64,000 nt of DNA from NCBI GenBank assembly GCA_037043455.1, contig JAWPHD010000289.1, positions 434,001 through 498,000 on the forward strand, in the 5' to 3' direction. The position numbers and the translations under genes are program-made. The notes beneath the pieces are model-generated. The model saw only the letters and a list, made by a program, of their open reading frames with translations, was not told where the DNA came from and did no database searches. The DNA is from Cyrtodaria siliqua (taxonomy: Eukaryota; Mollusca; Bivalvia; Adapedonta; Hiatellidae). This document shows positions 22,656 through 34,810 of this stretch, one piece after another; position 1 is the first letter of the stretch, and each line of letters opens with the position of its first letter.

Positions 22656-23890
22656 CTATTATTATCCATGGTAATCAGTCTATTCCACAATCGGATCATC
22701 GAACCCCATCGTCTGTAATCGATTGGTATCCCCCTCGTATCAACGACCAGAGCTAGCGTAGGCGCAAATCGATGTACCCCCAGGTACTGATGCATAGTAC
22801 GATTCTGAGCGTTGTCTATACCCTGAAAGTGTTTATACTCCCATACAGAGGCACAGTACTCCAAAATCAATAGCACACACGAGTTGTACAGTCTTTCAAA
22901 CGGGTGGAAGCCAAAGTCTTTATAACTGTGTATTTTACTTATAATGCTTCCGAGTGCACGTCTGGCTCCTTTCGCCAAGGCTTCACAGTTTATCGTTAAG
23001 TTATTCTTCTCTTGGAAAGTTACCCCCAGGTGTTAATAACACACTAAAATTTCTAGTGCATTATTGCCAATTTTAAACATATGTTCACTCCGTCTAGTAC
23101 TTCCTGATCTAAAGAGCTTAAATTTTGACTTATTTGTATTAATAAGAACTCTCCAGCATTTGCACCACTGAGGAAGTGTATCTAGCATAGTTTGTAACTT
23201 TAGTTCCGAGTCCGCAACGAGCGCAATATCGTCCGTGTACATCAAAAGTCTCCCATCGTAATACCAAGGTTATTGACCTTTTGAACAAGGTCGTTGGCAA
23301 AGACAGAAAATATAGCGTCGGTGAGAGGTTACATCCTTGCTTAACTCCAGTTGCACAGTCGAACCAGTATGTTAGTTTATTGTTTATCTTAATACAGGAT
23401 ACAGAGCTTGAATAAATGCTATTTATTGAATTGTATAATTCCCCATCAATTTTAGCAAAATATTGTAAAGAAGCATGTCTCTATCTGTAAAATCAAACAT
23501 TTCTTCAAGTCGATGAACTCAGTAAATACAGAGTTATTATTCCATAAAAATACTATTTAAAGTAAAACCGTGTTCCTTGCATGAACGTTTAACCCGATAC
23601 CCGTTCTTCTCATCGGCAAGTATGTCATTGTTTTCTAAATATTTCGACAACCATTTGTTAATGAAAGAGCTGTATAGTTTACTTATACACGATTACAAGC
23701 TAATACCTCTGTAATTATGTGGAAGCCGTCGATCTGAGCTTTGGTCTTTCAATATAGTGTATATAACCGCCTTTCGCCATATATTCGGTATAATAATGGT
23801 GTCGACCACAAATTGAAATATTTGTTTAAGTACTGCTGTAACTGGAGGGTAATTAAGCATATTGTGTTGTGTCATTCCCAAATCCCTTAG
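22656..23890 (-). pseudogene. Non-LTR retrotransposon (LINE) RT fragment
   Basis: Reverse strand, in order: IIPNIWRKAVIYTILKDQSS and LPHNYRGISL (RT motifs 1-2, 23881-23693), MYTDDIALVADSELKLQTML (Y-x-DD active site, here YTDD; 23245-23033), then RLYNSCVLLILEYCASVW and YLGVHRFAPTLALVVDTRG with RRWGSMIRLWNRLI (post-RT region, to 22656). Several frameshifts and stops separate these pieces. There is no endonuclease or 3' end: the fragment is cut off at 22656 by the tail copy. Jockey/CR1-like by general look; clade not settled. Confidence 0.85.
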
Positions 23891-25002
23891 TTTTGACTTT
23901 CTATCTTAAGCATTTAAAAAGCTCAAGCAGAAATCGTAGTTATCTGTGGTGCGATGTAACCAAGCAGTAACCTTACATTATTTCTAATACAAACAATACA
24001 CTGCTTCGTATTAATTTAAAAAATAAAACACATACTTCCACAAATAATTAACTATGCCAAGAATTATTCATCGATTATTCATATTTAGTCGAGAAGTGGC
24101 ATATTAGCTTTTATGATATGATATTTAATCATTGCTAAATGTTTAAATATAATTTATGTGTTGTGTTTCCTTAATGATGAACAGACGTTTACAAAAATGA
24201 AACAGATGTTTACAGGAAATAAAACAAATTTATTGAACACTACAGTTGAATACATTTTCTTAGACATCCTATTTATTATGATCATTTGTGTAATAAATCT
24301 TAAAGGTATTTAAAAATATATCTTTAAATTCAGATCTTCAGACAGAAAACAATTATTAAACAAAAATAAGAACAAAAACTATATCCGTCGATGTGCAGAA
24401 CGCCAACTAAGTAATGATGTATGTTTTAAGATATATTGTTCTCATACTGATATTTACCTATCTATGACAGATAAATTGGTTACAAAGACACAGCATCTTA
24501 TTAGTACATTCACTGAATAAATGTCCTCGTATCAAATCTCACCAGATACTATACACTTGCAAAAATTAGGAAGTTCAGGAATTTGGATTCATATTTAGAG
24601 ATATTTTTTCCGTCGAGGAGTATCACACAAGTTTGTTACAGTCGTCATTATTAACATGACTCCAGTTGTCAATCATGTATCCATTTCAAGCAATCAAAAC
24701 AATACGATACTTCCGACAAACAATAGCACGTGCAACTGTATTGTTACAAAATCTAGTGTCACTATACTCCGACAATAGGGCGGAGATATCTAAGTACTGA
24801 CGTTATGTTAATTGACTTTACGCCAGTATTTACATTTCGGTCTAGTGTCGATGCCTGACCAGGTCAGTGTGATTGTATATGCTCTCAAACTACACTGTTG
24901 TTTCGGTCATTTCTATAACAATGCTTACCTTGTGTATCTGTTTCAAAAGGATAACACAAGAATAAATATTTACAATTAATAGTTTCAAAGGCGATCTGTC
25001 TT

Positions 25003-27407
25003 ATTGAAACAATCGTTATTCCAGTCCCCAAACCTGGAAAGGATCATACGGACCCAATAAATTATCGCCCTTTTGCTGTAACGAGTTGTATATGACCATG
25101 GAACGAATGAATAATGAGAGACTCGTTTGGTACCTGGAATCCAACAAACTGATAACAAAGTATCAAAGTGGATTCCGGCGCCAACGAGGCACAACAGACA
25201 ATCTTATTCGGTTTGAATCATTTATTATGAAAGCTTTCGTAAAGAAAGAGCATCTAATTGCTGTATTGTTTTGACTTGGAGAAAGCTTATGATATTGCAT
25301 GGAAGTACGGTATCATGATTGATCTTTATGACCTTGGTATTAGAGGCTTTTATCAATTTTATAGAGAATTTCTTGGACGATAGACAGTTTCGTGTCCGAA
25401 TGGGGCAACCCTCTCTGACATTCATGAAAAGGAGATGGGTGTGCCATAGGGCAGCATACTCTATGTCACCCTTTTTAATATAAAAATTAACAGTATAGAT
25501 AAATGCATCAATCCTGGTGTGGATTGCTCTCTATATGTTGACGACTTTGTTATATGTTACCGTGCAAAAAACATGAACACTATTGAGAGACATCTTAAAC
25601 AATTTCTGAATAAACTTCCGACCTGGTCGGATGAAAATGGTTTTAAATTTTCTAAATCTAAAACTAATTGTATGCACTGTTTTCAACTACGTAAACATCT
25701 TGAAGTCCCTCATCTAACACTGGATGGGTCACAAATATCAGTAGTGGATGAAACAAAATTCCTTGGTCTTATTTTCGACCGTAAATTAACATTTTTACCA
25801 CAATACTTGAAGGCCAAGTGCCTTAAAGCTCTAAATTTACTTAAAGTTGTTGCAAACACTAATTGGCGAGCAGATCGTAAAGTACTTTTACAACTTTATA
25901 GATCTCTTATCAGATCCAAGCTTGACTACGGCTCAATAGTGTATGGATCGACTCTCAAGTCATACTTGCATATGCTCTATCCTATACATAATCAAGGACT
26001 ACGACCCGCCTTAGGTGCCTTTCGTATATCACCAGCCGAAAATCTAATGAACCATCACTGTCTCATAGACGGGATAAATTAGCCCTTCAATATGCTATTA
26101 AATTAAAAGCTAACCCTTCAAACCCAACTCTCGATAATGTTTTTAATCCTAGTTATGAACCTCTTTTTGATCGAAAACCGAAGGCCATTCCACCATTTGG
26201 TCTTCGTATTAAACCAAAATTAAGAGACATTGAAATCGACATAAATTTGATTACCACAAACAACACCGTGGATTTTGGAAACACAAACAATTATTTTTGA
26301 TCTTTGTAATAGAAACAAATCCAATACAGACCCTACTGTCTTTCAACGCAAATTTACTGAAATTAAATCGAAATACAGTAACTTTCAACATATATGCACA
26401 GATGGTTCTAAAGATGGAGATAAGGTAGCTGCAGCAGCTGATATTCCCAAACACAGCATAAAGAGTCGCCTGCCTGACAATGCCTCTATCGTTTAAGCTG
26501 AACTTGCCTTAAATTATATTCAGGAATCTTATGATGACCATTTTGTAATCCTTTTTGATTCTCTTTCATCTCTTCAAGCACTGTGTAATATGAAACATGA
26601 TAACCCAGTTGTGCTTCAACTATTAGAAAAGTACAATTCTTTTATAGTTGATAATTCTATTATTTTCTGCTGACTTCCAAGCCATGTAGGAATACGTGGT
26701 AATGATAGATCTGATAGTGCTGCTAAAGCATCATAAGGTTTACATATATCCAATGCCAAATTACCTTATACTGATTTTAAAAGTTGTGTTAACACATTAA
26801 AAAAATTATATTCGTAACTCTTGGCAAGCCGCTTGATATTTGGCAGTTAACAATAAACTCCATTCAATTAAACCGTTAATCGGATAATGGCGTTCTTCTA
26901 GGAGACCCATTCGTCGAGAGGAAGTTGTCCTAGCCCGGTGCAGGATAGGGCATACACGTTATACTCATTCATATTTATTACAAGGTGAGCAATTACCAGA
27001 ATGTATACCCTGCTTTGCACCGTTAACGGTCAAACACATATTGCTGGAATGTGTGGACTTTGATCCAATGCGTCAGAGGTACTACAATGTTAATACTATG
27101 AAAGAGTTATTTGCAACTATAGATTTTAGCCTTGTTTTAGATTTCCTGAAAGAAATCAGACTGTATAAATCATTATAATATGTTCTTATTTATATTTACT
27201 TATTGCTATACCCGTTGACGGGCATTTGTTGATTTGCATATACAGTTTATATTACTACCATATCATCCCTTATTTGTAAATAGTTTATCTTTATATATTT
27301 ACATTAATTGTTAATTACTACTTAATTTCTTCATCTTTCGTCGATTTTTGCGCACAATATGACATATTTATGTGTCGAAGTGCCCTAAAACACCATTCAT
27401 TTATTCA
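25003..27407 (+). pseudogene. 5'-truncated LINE with RT and RNase H, I-like
   Basis: In order: IPVPKPGKDHTDPINYRPF (RT motif 2), YQSGFRRQRGTTDNLIRF, a DLEKAYD-type motif A (25270), then VDDFVICYRAKNMNTIERHL (motif C, VDD) in a 187-residue open stretch at 25519-26082 that reaches RSLIRSKLDYGSIVYGS. Then comes an RNase H domain: ICTDGSKDG, RLPDNASIV, LFDSLSSLQALCNM, LPSHVGIRGNDRSDSAAKA. It ends with a Cys-His tail (GEQLPECIPCFA..TVKHILLEC) to about 27176 and a short 3' UTR. Stops and frameshifts are scattered throughout. A 9-bp direct repeat 'atctgtctt' (24994-25002, 27408-27416) flanks it, and U1 near 8690-8710 shows the empty site. RT followed by RNase H points to the I/Tad/R1 group. Confidence 0.9.
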
Positions 27408-28374
27408 ATCTGTCTTCTTACACAGACATGTACTCATGAAGGCATCATTTAATAGAAAATGCACCAGTCAGGTGTACTCTAACTACCAGTTATCAGAAGT
27501 ATGACAGTGAAAGTGCATAAGAGTATGACAGTGCGATGAAATGGACATGCTACAAAACACAAAGAGTTTCGTCTCATCGCGTTGTCTGATTTAAACATCG
27601 AAATAGACGTAGTCTCATCTCGTTGATTGATTACGTCCATCTCGATGTTAAAATCAACCAACTCGATGAGACAATACTTAACATCTTAATATAGTACTCA
27701 AAATACAACACAATCGTATTGAATTAAATAGTACATTAATTCTACAATATTGGATCATTACTAGATGTTTTGGATAAAACATATATAAGGCCAACATACA
27801 TGCATAAATCATTGTTTCAGCACAAAGCAATACATCATTGTATCCAGCTAGCTTAGTATAATAATGTGAAAGCTTACGTTTGCGTGACGTTTGTATTAAT
27901 CAAATAGTGTTGTGATATCTCAGCTATCGATTACCAATTCAGCATAACAATTATTCAATATATAAATACATATGGACTGCGTAGATTTGAGGTAGAAATC
28001 ATCGTATAATCGTACGTCAGAAATTGTATTAAAACGACATTATATCCTAATAAGCATGAAATAACATTTAAGCAATTTACATTTCATAACTGGCAAATGA
28101 TAATTTGAAAAATTTATTTCTGCTTCGATTGAAAGGTATGGTTGTGTTAATGAAGTAATACAATTCATTTATGCAGGCGAGAAACACTAACATATGGCCC
28201 AAGTCGTGTAAAAACGGAAGCAATTGGCACGTTAAAACTGATTTCTTTCGAAATGTCATCGAATTATTTGTGTGGTTAGTTGTCCACTTATGCAAATTAT
28301 AGTGTTAGTGACAGGTGTATAGACACCAGTTAAATACTTCTACAGATGGACACAACAATAAGTAATCAGAGTGA

Positions 28375-28632
28375 ATGAGTGAATGTTGTTTAACACCCCA
28401 ACCCCTAATCTTACGAACGACTAGATTCCTATAATGGTTATTTAGCGTGCTCGGAGGATAGACTCCGATACACGGGACCGGCCGGTTTACGTTTCCATAC
28501 GACGTACGAGACTTAAAAAAATGTATTGCACAAGAATAAAATAGCGAAACTCTGTGGCGCAGGTGAGGCTTAAACCCGCGTCCTCCGGTTTTAAGTCCAC
28601 CGTGCTGTCTACTGGACCGCGTCAGCCCCATA
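28375..28632 (-). mobile_element. tRNA-derived SINE with full head
   Basis: Reverse strand: tRNA-like head with 'gacgcggtccagtagacag' (A-box region) and 'cgggtttaagcctc' (B-box region), then 'gagtttcgctattttatt', 'cggtcccgtgtatcgg' and a 3' end 'gttaaacaacattcactc'. It inserted just beyond the right end of U3. An open frame crossing it is incidental. Confidence 0.85.
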
Positions 28633-28689
28633 ACAAGTAACCGAAAGAGGTCAAATAGTCTAACAGGAAATGTAGCTTTCACAGAACAA

Positions 28690-29735
28690 AGTCAACCGAC
28701 GGACGTAATTAGGCAATTCCAAGTAAATATCTTCTGTTATAAAATGTGTCTTACTTGTTATAGCAACCGTTAAATTAATTTGATAGCCAAATGCCAAGAC
28801 AAATTAAAGCCATGTTACTGATAAGTCACATGCGTTACGTGTTAATAAAATAAACTGTGGTTTTACCATTTTAATACATTTCCGAGTAATTTATTAAATT
28901 ACCCTAGTTGCATAGTTTTGTTTTATTTGATAAACTATCCCCTAATCACATGCAAATGACGTAAGAGATGACAGTCATACAGTAAAGAATGTATGTGTGC
29001 CAATTTGAATTTATATTCTGCGTGTTATTTAGTCAGTTATATCGATATTGAAAAATAAAACAACTCGTTGCTAAACAATGTAGAAAGTAGCATCCAACTA
29101 GTTGTGAACCATCAGTAAAAAAAACGAATAAGCATTGCTTTACATTTTAAATATTGGTCAAAATTGTTTTGCAGATCAGAATCGTTAAAGAATAATGAAA
29201 CTATTGAGTTATGTGATAGTATGAAAATTAAATGCTACATTGTTCTTATAAACACATATGAATGATTTCCGCCTCTCCCCCAACCCCCCATCCCTCACCC
29301 CCATCGACTCCCGCAAACACACTCATCCTCTAAAGAGTGCACAGATATATACGTATATTCTTTTACACATGCGTTCGAATTTCTTTGGAAAAATATGCCG
29401 GACAGGAACTCAAGCTAGACCAAGTTATGCGTATGTGAATAAACTGCTGTATAAAAAACAACAGAACCATTCAACTAATAGTTTAAGTATACCAGAAAAC
29501 CACCGAGAACAGAAACCATACAAACAGATGTAGTTAGCCCACGCTTCAGTAGTCATAAAAAGTATAGAAGCTGCCTCTCACTTCATCAATGTACTATTAA
29601 ACGCTAACCAGAGGGTCGTATAGACTTTGTAACGTAATTCTGAGCTCCAGATCAATATCTAGTCGAACATTCGGATCATATTAAGACTTACAACATCAAT
29701 TAGGAAAGACAGCTGAAATTAGATCTCGTTTATTA
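28690..29735. other. No gene recognised; C-rich tract
   Basis: AT-rich sequence with one C-rich tract at about 29270-29315 ('ctcccccaaccccccatccc'). A 91-codon frame across that tract has no recognisable features. Confidence 0.55.
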
Positions 29736-29737
29736 AA

Positions 29738-29850
29738 ATTATAAAAAAATATAAAAAGATTGTATAGGGAAAGAAGCATTTAAGGAAGACAGTCAGCCAC
29801 AAAAAACAGAAAGAAACACGCAAACAGACAAACGATAAGTCGGCCAGTGA
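29738..29850 (-). mobile_element. RT-element tail, terminal ~110 bp
   Basis: Begins 'aaaaatataaaaagattgta' and keeps 'cagtcagccacaaaaaacag' and 'cgcaaacagacaaacga', then departs from the tail. It is more diverged than other young copies. Confidence 0.7.
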
Positions 29851-31100
29851 TTGTTAAACACAATTGATTAAGTTAAGCTGGTGTCTTTCCGCTATGCAAT
29901 GTTTTGTATCGGCATTATAGATAACGCATTTACATTTGTATCTCAAACATTAGTGATTTGCTTAACTTGAATAGTACTGAAGGATACATACGGGTTTTAC
30001 TTTTATGAGCTGTTTAGTTTCAGGCATTGCAAAACATTGTAACGATTCTGTTGTTAATTTTAATACATATACGATCAAAGTGTTGCTTTGAGGGAAAAAC
30101 AAGGAGTAGATAAAATATTGTTCAATTGAAAGATATGTTATTAAACTATTTTATTATAATCCTATATAACAACTGAACAAATATGGACACAACGTTGATT
30201 TGAGGGGTGGGGGTGGGGTGGGGGTGGGGGAGACAATAGGTAGTTAAATAAATATACTTTCTATTGAACGATATGTTTCCATACACACTGCGAGTTAATC
30301 GAGCATTATACCTGGATTTTGACTTATAACGTATATTTTAATAAGGTATTCCCGTGTAACGTTAATTTTTTAATTAGTTTTGATTTAGACTGTTCATGAA
30401 CGGTAGGGAAACGTGATTGCTACCGTTCCTGCCCTCTAACCCCGGGTTGAGCAAAACTCAATATTTAAAATGCCAATAGTACAGAAAACTGATCCATCCC
30501 GAAGATGGTATGCATATGAAGGTGAACATGGAACCTTCAATGATGTGTTTAAACACCAATCCATGGCCAGCGGCGTATGGTCCCTGTTTCTAACAAAACA
30601 CTTTTTCTTAAAAGAGAAAACAATGGACAAAATAAAGCAAATGCAATTTAGCTGGGCGCGGAGTTTATGAAGTCTTCGTATCAAAGGTAGCAGTCAAAAG
30701 ACTAAATTAAGAAGCAGGGAACATATCCTAATGGTGATTAAACAATACCCAGAATTTATAAAGGGTGGAGTAGTGGAACCACCAATTTAAAATTCAAGAA
30801 ACCAAACGTATTTGAGAATGTACCACCGATATCTGTAAATATCAGGATATGTGTAAATATCAGGCTCAGCGATCTCCGAACATCGAAATGAATAACAGTT
30901 CTGATTGCAAAAAGACGCATTGTAAACAAAAGACAAATACGATTAAAAATAAAACCCAAGTGTACAGCACCACAAGCATAAACATTAGGGGTCATGGAAA
31001 GGTCAGAGGCATACAGGTCACAATGCTGGGGTTCGGACGCTGTGGTTTCTATAGGACCCTATATCTCATTTTTAAACCCGATACTATGGTACGACAAAGT
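29851..31100. other. No gene recognised; G-rich tract and a dispersed repeat
   Basis: Contains a G-rich tract at 30203-30232 (five runs of four to five G). A 66-codon frame at 30470-30670 shows no family signature. About 30800-30895 matches 60957-61035 in reverse ('ttgagaatgtaccaccgata', 'tatcaggctcag'), and 31025-31075 matches 54215-54260 in reverse ('ggacgctgtggtttctatag'), tying it to sequence just upstream of exon a of the duplicated gene. Confidence 0.55.
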
Positions 31101-31790
31101 CTACTATAATCCCATGTTATCTCAATAAAACGGAACAGTGTAAATAAATCCCTTCTAGGCTATAGCTTTTAACAAACAAGGCAGTATTAATAGGCATTTT
31201 ATCTATAGCACTAAGCTAATCCTATATAAGTGTATAAAAACCAACTTTAGAAATCCAGGAAGCAAGAAGTTGACAGAAGTCATAACAAGAAGCTAATAAA
31301 CCATTAAGGACATGACAAGACAAGATTGAAGACACTCGTTAAACGGTAATACCCCTTTTAGGATTTAGGTAGACGTCATCATATGGTCCGAAATCTGTCG
31401 AGTCATCGCAGGAGGAAGGCATAGTGGAATTGAATTGAATGCTGTTTAACGGCTCATCAACACAGTATAGATTATTTAGAGCCGCCCCACAGAGAGGGGA
31501 AGGATACATAGGAATCCGGGAACCGTGCCCTACTCTTATTATCGAATAGATTCCTATGGTTCTTTAACGTGCTCGGAGGATTGACCGATACACGGGACCG
31601 CCCGGTTTACGTCCCCATCCGACGGACGAGGCTAAGGAAAAGTGTCTTGCCCAAGAACATACCGACGAAACTCAGTGGCACCCCGATTGGGCCTCCGGTT
31701 ACAAATCCGCCGCGCTACCGACTGCACTACGCCAGCCGTCGTGGCGAACTGTAACTGAGTCAACCACAAACCATTGTGACATGTGCCACA
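31100..31790 (-). mobile_element. Old RT-element tail interrupted by a SINE
   Basis: Reverse-strand order 'ggaacagtgtaaataa', 'caaggcagtattaatagg', 'aataaaccattaagg', 'gtagacgtcatcatatgg', 'gaggaaggcatagtgg', then a SINE (31425-31742), then 'cgaactgtaactgagtcaa'. In the other old copy (50040-50095) 'catagtggcgaactgtaaat' is continuous, which shows the SINE's empty site. Confidence 0.8.
31425..31742 (-). mobile_element. tRNA-derived SINE, apparently full length
   Basis: Reverse strand: head 'ggctggcgtagtgcagtcgg' with 'tagcgcggcgga' and 'gtaaccggaggcccaatcgg', core 'cttgggcaagacactt', 'ctcgtccgtcggatgg', 'ggcggtcccgtgtatcgg', 'gagcacgttaaagaacc', 'ggaatctattcgataat', 'gggcggctctaaataatc', and a tail of 'aattc' repeats. 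This is the most complete copy in the window. The B box is degraded. Target duplication is short ('gtgg'). Confidence 0.85.
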
Positions 31791-31975
31791 TATGAGTTAC
31801 TCTCTTATTATTTGCATGTTTATACATCATGTTATTTACATATGTGCCACATATGTAAATGATACATATGTGTCATATACAAACCGCATATATTTGTCAA
31901 TTTAAAATAATACACCTGTGCCACATATGAAATTTATACATATTTATTTCATATGAAATTAGTATGCATAAAATA
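31778..31975. repeat. Clustered CATATG-containing short repeats
   Basis: Several copies of 'gtgccacatatg' and self-complementary 'acatatgt' within 200 bp (31783, 31836, 31848, 31864, 31919). Unit length is irregular. No gene. Confidence 0.55.
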
Positions 31976-32433
31976 ACATAAAGTAGTTATAAACAACAAA
32001 TTGTAGAATACAGTAGAAAGTGGTTTAACAGCCTGTTTAAGTTTTAATATTATTTAGTAAAAAAAATAGTTTCATATGTATTACACATGTGTTAATTTCA
32101 TATGCGGAGAAGAGTTGTTAAATTAATTGTATACCTTAAAAGTTAATCAGGGTTACGATAATAGACGTTTACAAATATGTTTTGAAGTTAATGATTACGA
32201 CCAAACCATTTCACTTTCATTACAATTAATATATAAATTTTATTACATTTCTGTGCGTGAAAGAGCGGGATTTCTCAGTGCAAGAATATTCATAATCGCT
32301 AAATATTAATAACTAACTCAGAACACAAAAATAACTAAGGTTGCTAACTCAGAACACAATAATAACTAACGTTGCGACGTTGAGGCGTGACGTCAACAAA
32401 GTGTTGCTGACGTCGACATCATCCGCCGATAAC

Positions 32434-32641
32434 GTTCAATAAAAGTGAATATTTGTAATTTAAAATGTAATAAATAGATTATTTAACTGCTGGGATCGAT
32501 TATTGGGTAATCTCTCACCTGATGGTAGACGTGCTTTGTTTTTTCACTCACTCTCGTGCGCTCGTTCGTGAAAAGAACCATACGTCTAAGACTCGTGAAG
32601 GATTTCCCTATAATCGATCCCATCAGTTAAATAATCTCTAT
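32434..32641. mobile_element. Foldback MITE-like element, copy 2
   Basis: Same arms as 3709-3928: 'gattatttaactgctggga' / 'tcccatcagttaaataatc', and 'cgattattggg' facing 'cctataatcgatc'. The loop has 'gttttttcactcactctcg'. The right arm is better preserved than the left. Confidence 0.8.
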
Positions 32642-32841
32642 ATATTTTTAAGAGGAGGGCATTCTCGACGAAATAAACGCTAATATTAATAATTCTTGTA
32701 GTCGCACATGACAGAAATGGTTAGCAGACATCGTATGTAAACATTGACGTTATGTCATATTGCACACACGAAGTGCTTTACCCTAAATTGACACATTATA
32801 CTCTTGAATCATGTTACTTTAGGTAAGACCACGTTTCTGAT

Positions 32842-32866
32842 CACACACACACACACACACACACAT

Positions 32867-32905
<39 letters not shown>

Positions 32906-32912
32906 CACACAT
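32842..32912 (+). repeat. (CA)n(TA)n microsatellite
   Basis: About 20 CA units with one interruption, followed by about 10 TA units and a short CA run. Confidence 0.95.
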
Positions 32913-33334
32913 TAGTCGCTATCAAGTAATTGCCAGTATCGTAGAATTTGAAGAAAGATAATAATAATGAAATAAAACTATGTATTATGTAATGTATGTT
33001 GAATATAGTAAAAGTAATATATGTTTGTTACAGTTTATTTTTTAATGAAAACTCAACAAAATTAATTCAGTGTAAATCCTTTGGAAATCATCCTTTGGAA
33101 TTCATTTTGTTGACTTTCAATCAGAATTGACAATACTGGTTCTAAAATTGTCTAAATGGTAACTTTATCGTTTCTTTTCAGAATGTATGTTGAATTCATT
33201 GTGTTTAAATTCACTCGAAAATGTTGACAACATGTTGCACCTATTGCTCACTTCTTTCAATCAGCAATACCGCATGTTGGCATTGAAAATAGAAGAAAAA
33301 TTGGACATATTGCGTTATAGGTTTTGTTGAGTAT

Positions 33335-33655
33335 AAAAAATATATAAAATATATAAAAGATATATAAAATATATAAAATATGAAAAAAATATAAAATATA
33401 TAGAATATATTAAATATAGGCCAGAATCTAGCAATTCTAACAACTGCTATTGCAGTATTTTTGGCAGAGACTCTTAAACCTCGTAGACGAGAATCTTGTT
33501 TAATTACCAGTAATTGTATTCGCAACTGAGGAGGATGCCAAAATATAATAATTCTAACAATTGCTATTGAAGCTTATTTGATAGATACGCTTAAACCCCG
33601 TGGACGACAACCTTGTTTTAATACCAGCATTTGTATTGCCAACTGTACAGAAGGA
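33335..33655 (+). repeat. TATAAAA-rich repeat followed by a ~115-bp tandem duplication
   Basis: 33335-33420 is a string of 'atataaaatat' units. It is followed by two diverged tandem blocks, 33421-33530 and 33543-33650, sharing 'aattctaacaa.tgctattg', 'cttaaacc.cgt.gacga' and 'taccag.aattgtatt'-like segments. Confidence 0.75.
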
Positions 33656-33949
33656 GCTATGAAGGAAATATAATAATTTGAATATATGTTGTCTTTTGTT
33701 AATTTGGATCACAGACATCAGCTTCTAGGAACGAACATTAAAATTCCAAATTAAGCCACGACCATTGTTATGTTTAGCAATGTTTAGCACTATCTCTTCC
33801 TAAAGTTACAACAGAAGCATTATTAGTGCATGCACACTCGTTACTTTAATAAAACGGGTGTGTAATACGAATTCAGTTGGTAATACTTAGCGGGAATTGG
33901 AATATATTTCCTTTATTTCTTTGTGTTACCCAATCAATCGTTATATCCC

Positions 33950-34145
33950 ACTGGGAGCTCGACTTGTAAGTGAGGAAGTGTCGATTCTTACGGATAGCGG
34001 AAGGTACATTACTGGTTCTACCCGGGAAGAAAGGGTGGTCTGCCTCCACCACAAACAAATCGACCGTCATATATAGCCTTAGAGGTGTTGAAAATGACGT
34101 AAAACACCAAACATACAAATAAACAAACAAACAAACAAACAACAT
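33950..34145 (+). repeat. Dispersed SINE-like repeat with (AAAC)n tail
   Basis: Contains 'cttacggatagcggaagg', 'ctggttctacccggga', 'ggtctgcctccaccacaa', 'aatcgaccgtcatatatagc', 'gacgtaaaacaccaaa', and ends in an AAAC microsatellite. Related pieces occur at 45449-45590 (+), 55918-56080 (+) and, with a GTTT run first, at 62495-62575 (-). Possibly a second SINE-like family; no promoter boxes identified. Confidence 0.7.
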
Positions 34146-34159
34146 GAACAAACAAACTC

Positions 34160-34810
34160 TCTTTTATAAATACGTATTATTTGTTAAATCTTACTTTATC
34201 TTTTATAACGATATAAATTAAATCTTAATCATGTCTAAGTAACCCAATGTCCTTGATAAAGCCATTTACGTATCTAAGTATGCATTGCGTTGATAATCGG
34301 ATGTCTGTTGGCCAATAAGTGCTCTGCGGATCGTAAACACTGAGAAGCACAGGAGATAATTAAAAAAATACTATAAGGCAAAGGCAGATTAGTCACAAAG
34401 CATGTGGGCTAGTAATGTGCGAAGCAAAAATGTTACGACAACATTAAAAAATATTTTCGATAAAATTGACTCCAAAAGATTGTATGAACTGTATAAACTC
34501 TGATTATTTACACGCGTGTTTCTAACATTTATTCGATGATTTTTTATCAAATTATGTTGTTCAATAAATCCCTATTGGGATTTTCTGCAAATGATTGAAA
34601 ATGGATGGTTTCGTAAAAAAAACACAAAAAAAACAGCATGAAATTCGTTTCGATAAATCTAATAATTAGCAATTCTCCAAGGCACAACTCGTATTAGCAT
34701 AACTCATTACTTAAAGAATGTTCAGCTCTGCTGCTCGACTTTTGAACTTATTTTAATCCCAAAAGATAACATTTATTTAGTGACATAATTATTGTCTTAT
34801 GCCATATTCC
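34160..34810. other. No gene recognised
   Basis: AT-rich sequence with homopolymer A runs near 34612-34632. Nothing recognisable. Confidence 0.6.

Larger units (their letters stand above)
19440..28320 (+). repeat. Tandem segmental duplication unit U3, split by insertions
   Basis: Third copy of the unit. Recognisable parts are 19480-19800, 20950-21130, 23930-24995 and 27417-28320, colinear with U1 and U2. It is broken by tail copies (19840, 21634, 22228), a LINE fragment (22656-23890) and a 2.4-kb LINE (25003-27407), which explains its greater length. No supported host gene. The stretches 20290-20950 and 21130-21630 hold no landmark I could match. Confidence 0.7.

Noticed and set aside
22574..22978. 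134-codon frame that looks like one protein
   Set aside because: Its first ~108 codons are LINE and the rest is RT-element tail; it is a chimeric transposon junction, not a gene.
30470..30670. 66-codon frame (MPIVQKTDPSRRWY..)
   Set aside because: No recognisable motif, no splice context and no second copy. Cannot be told from chance.
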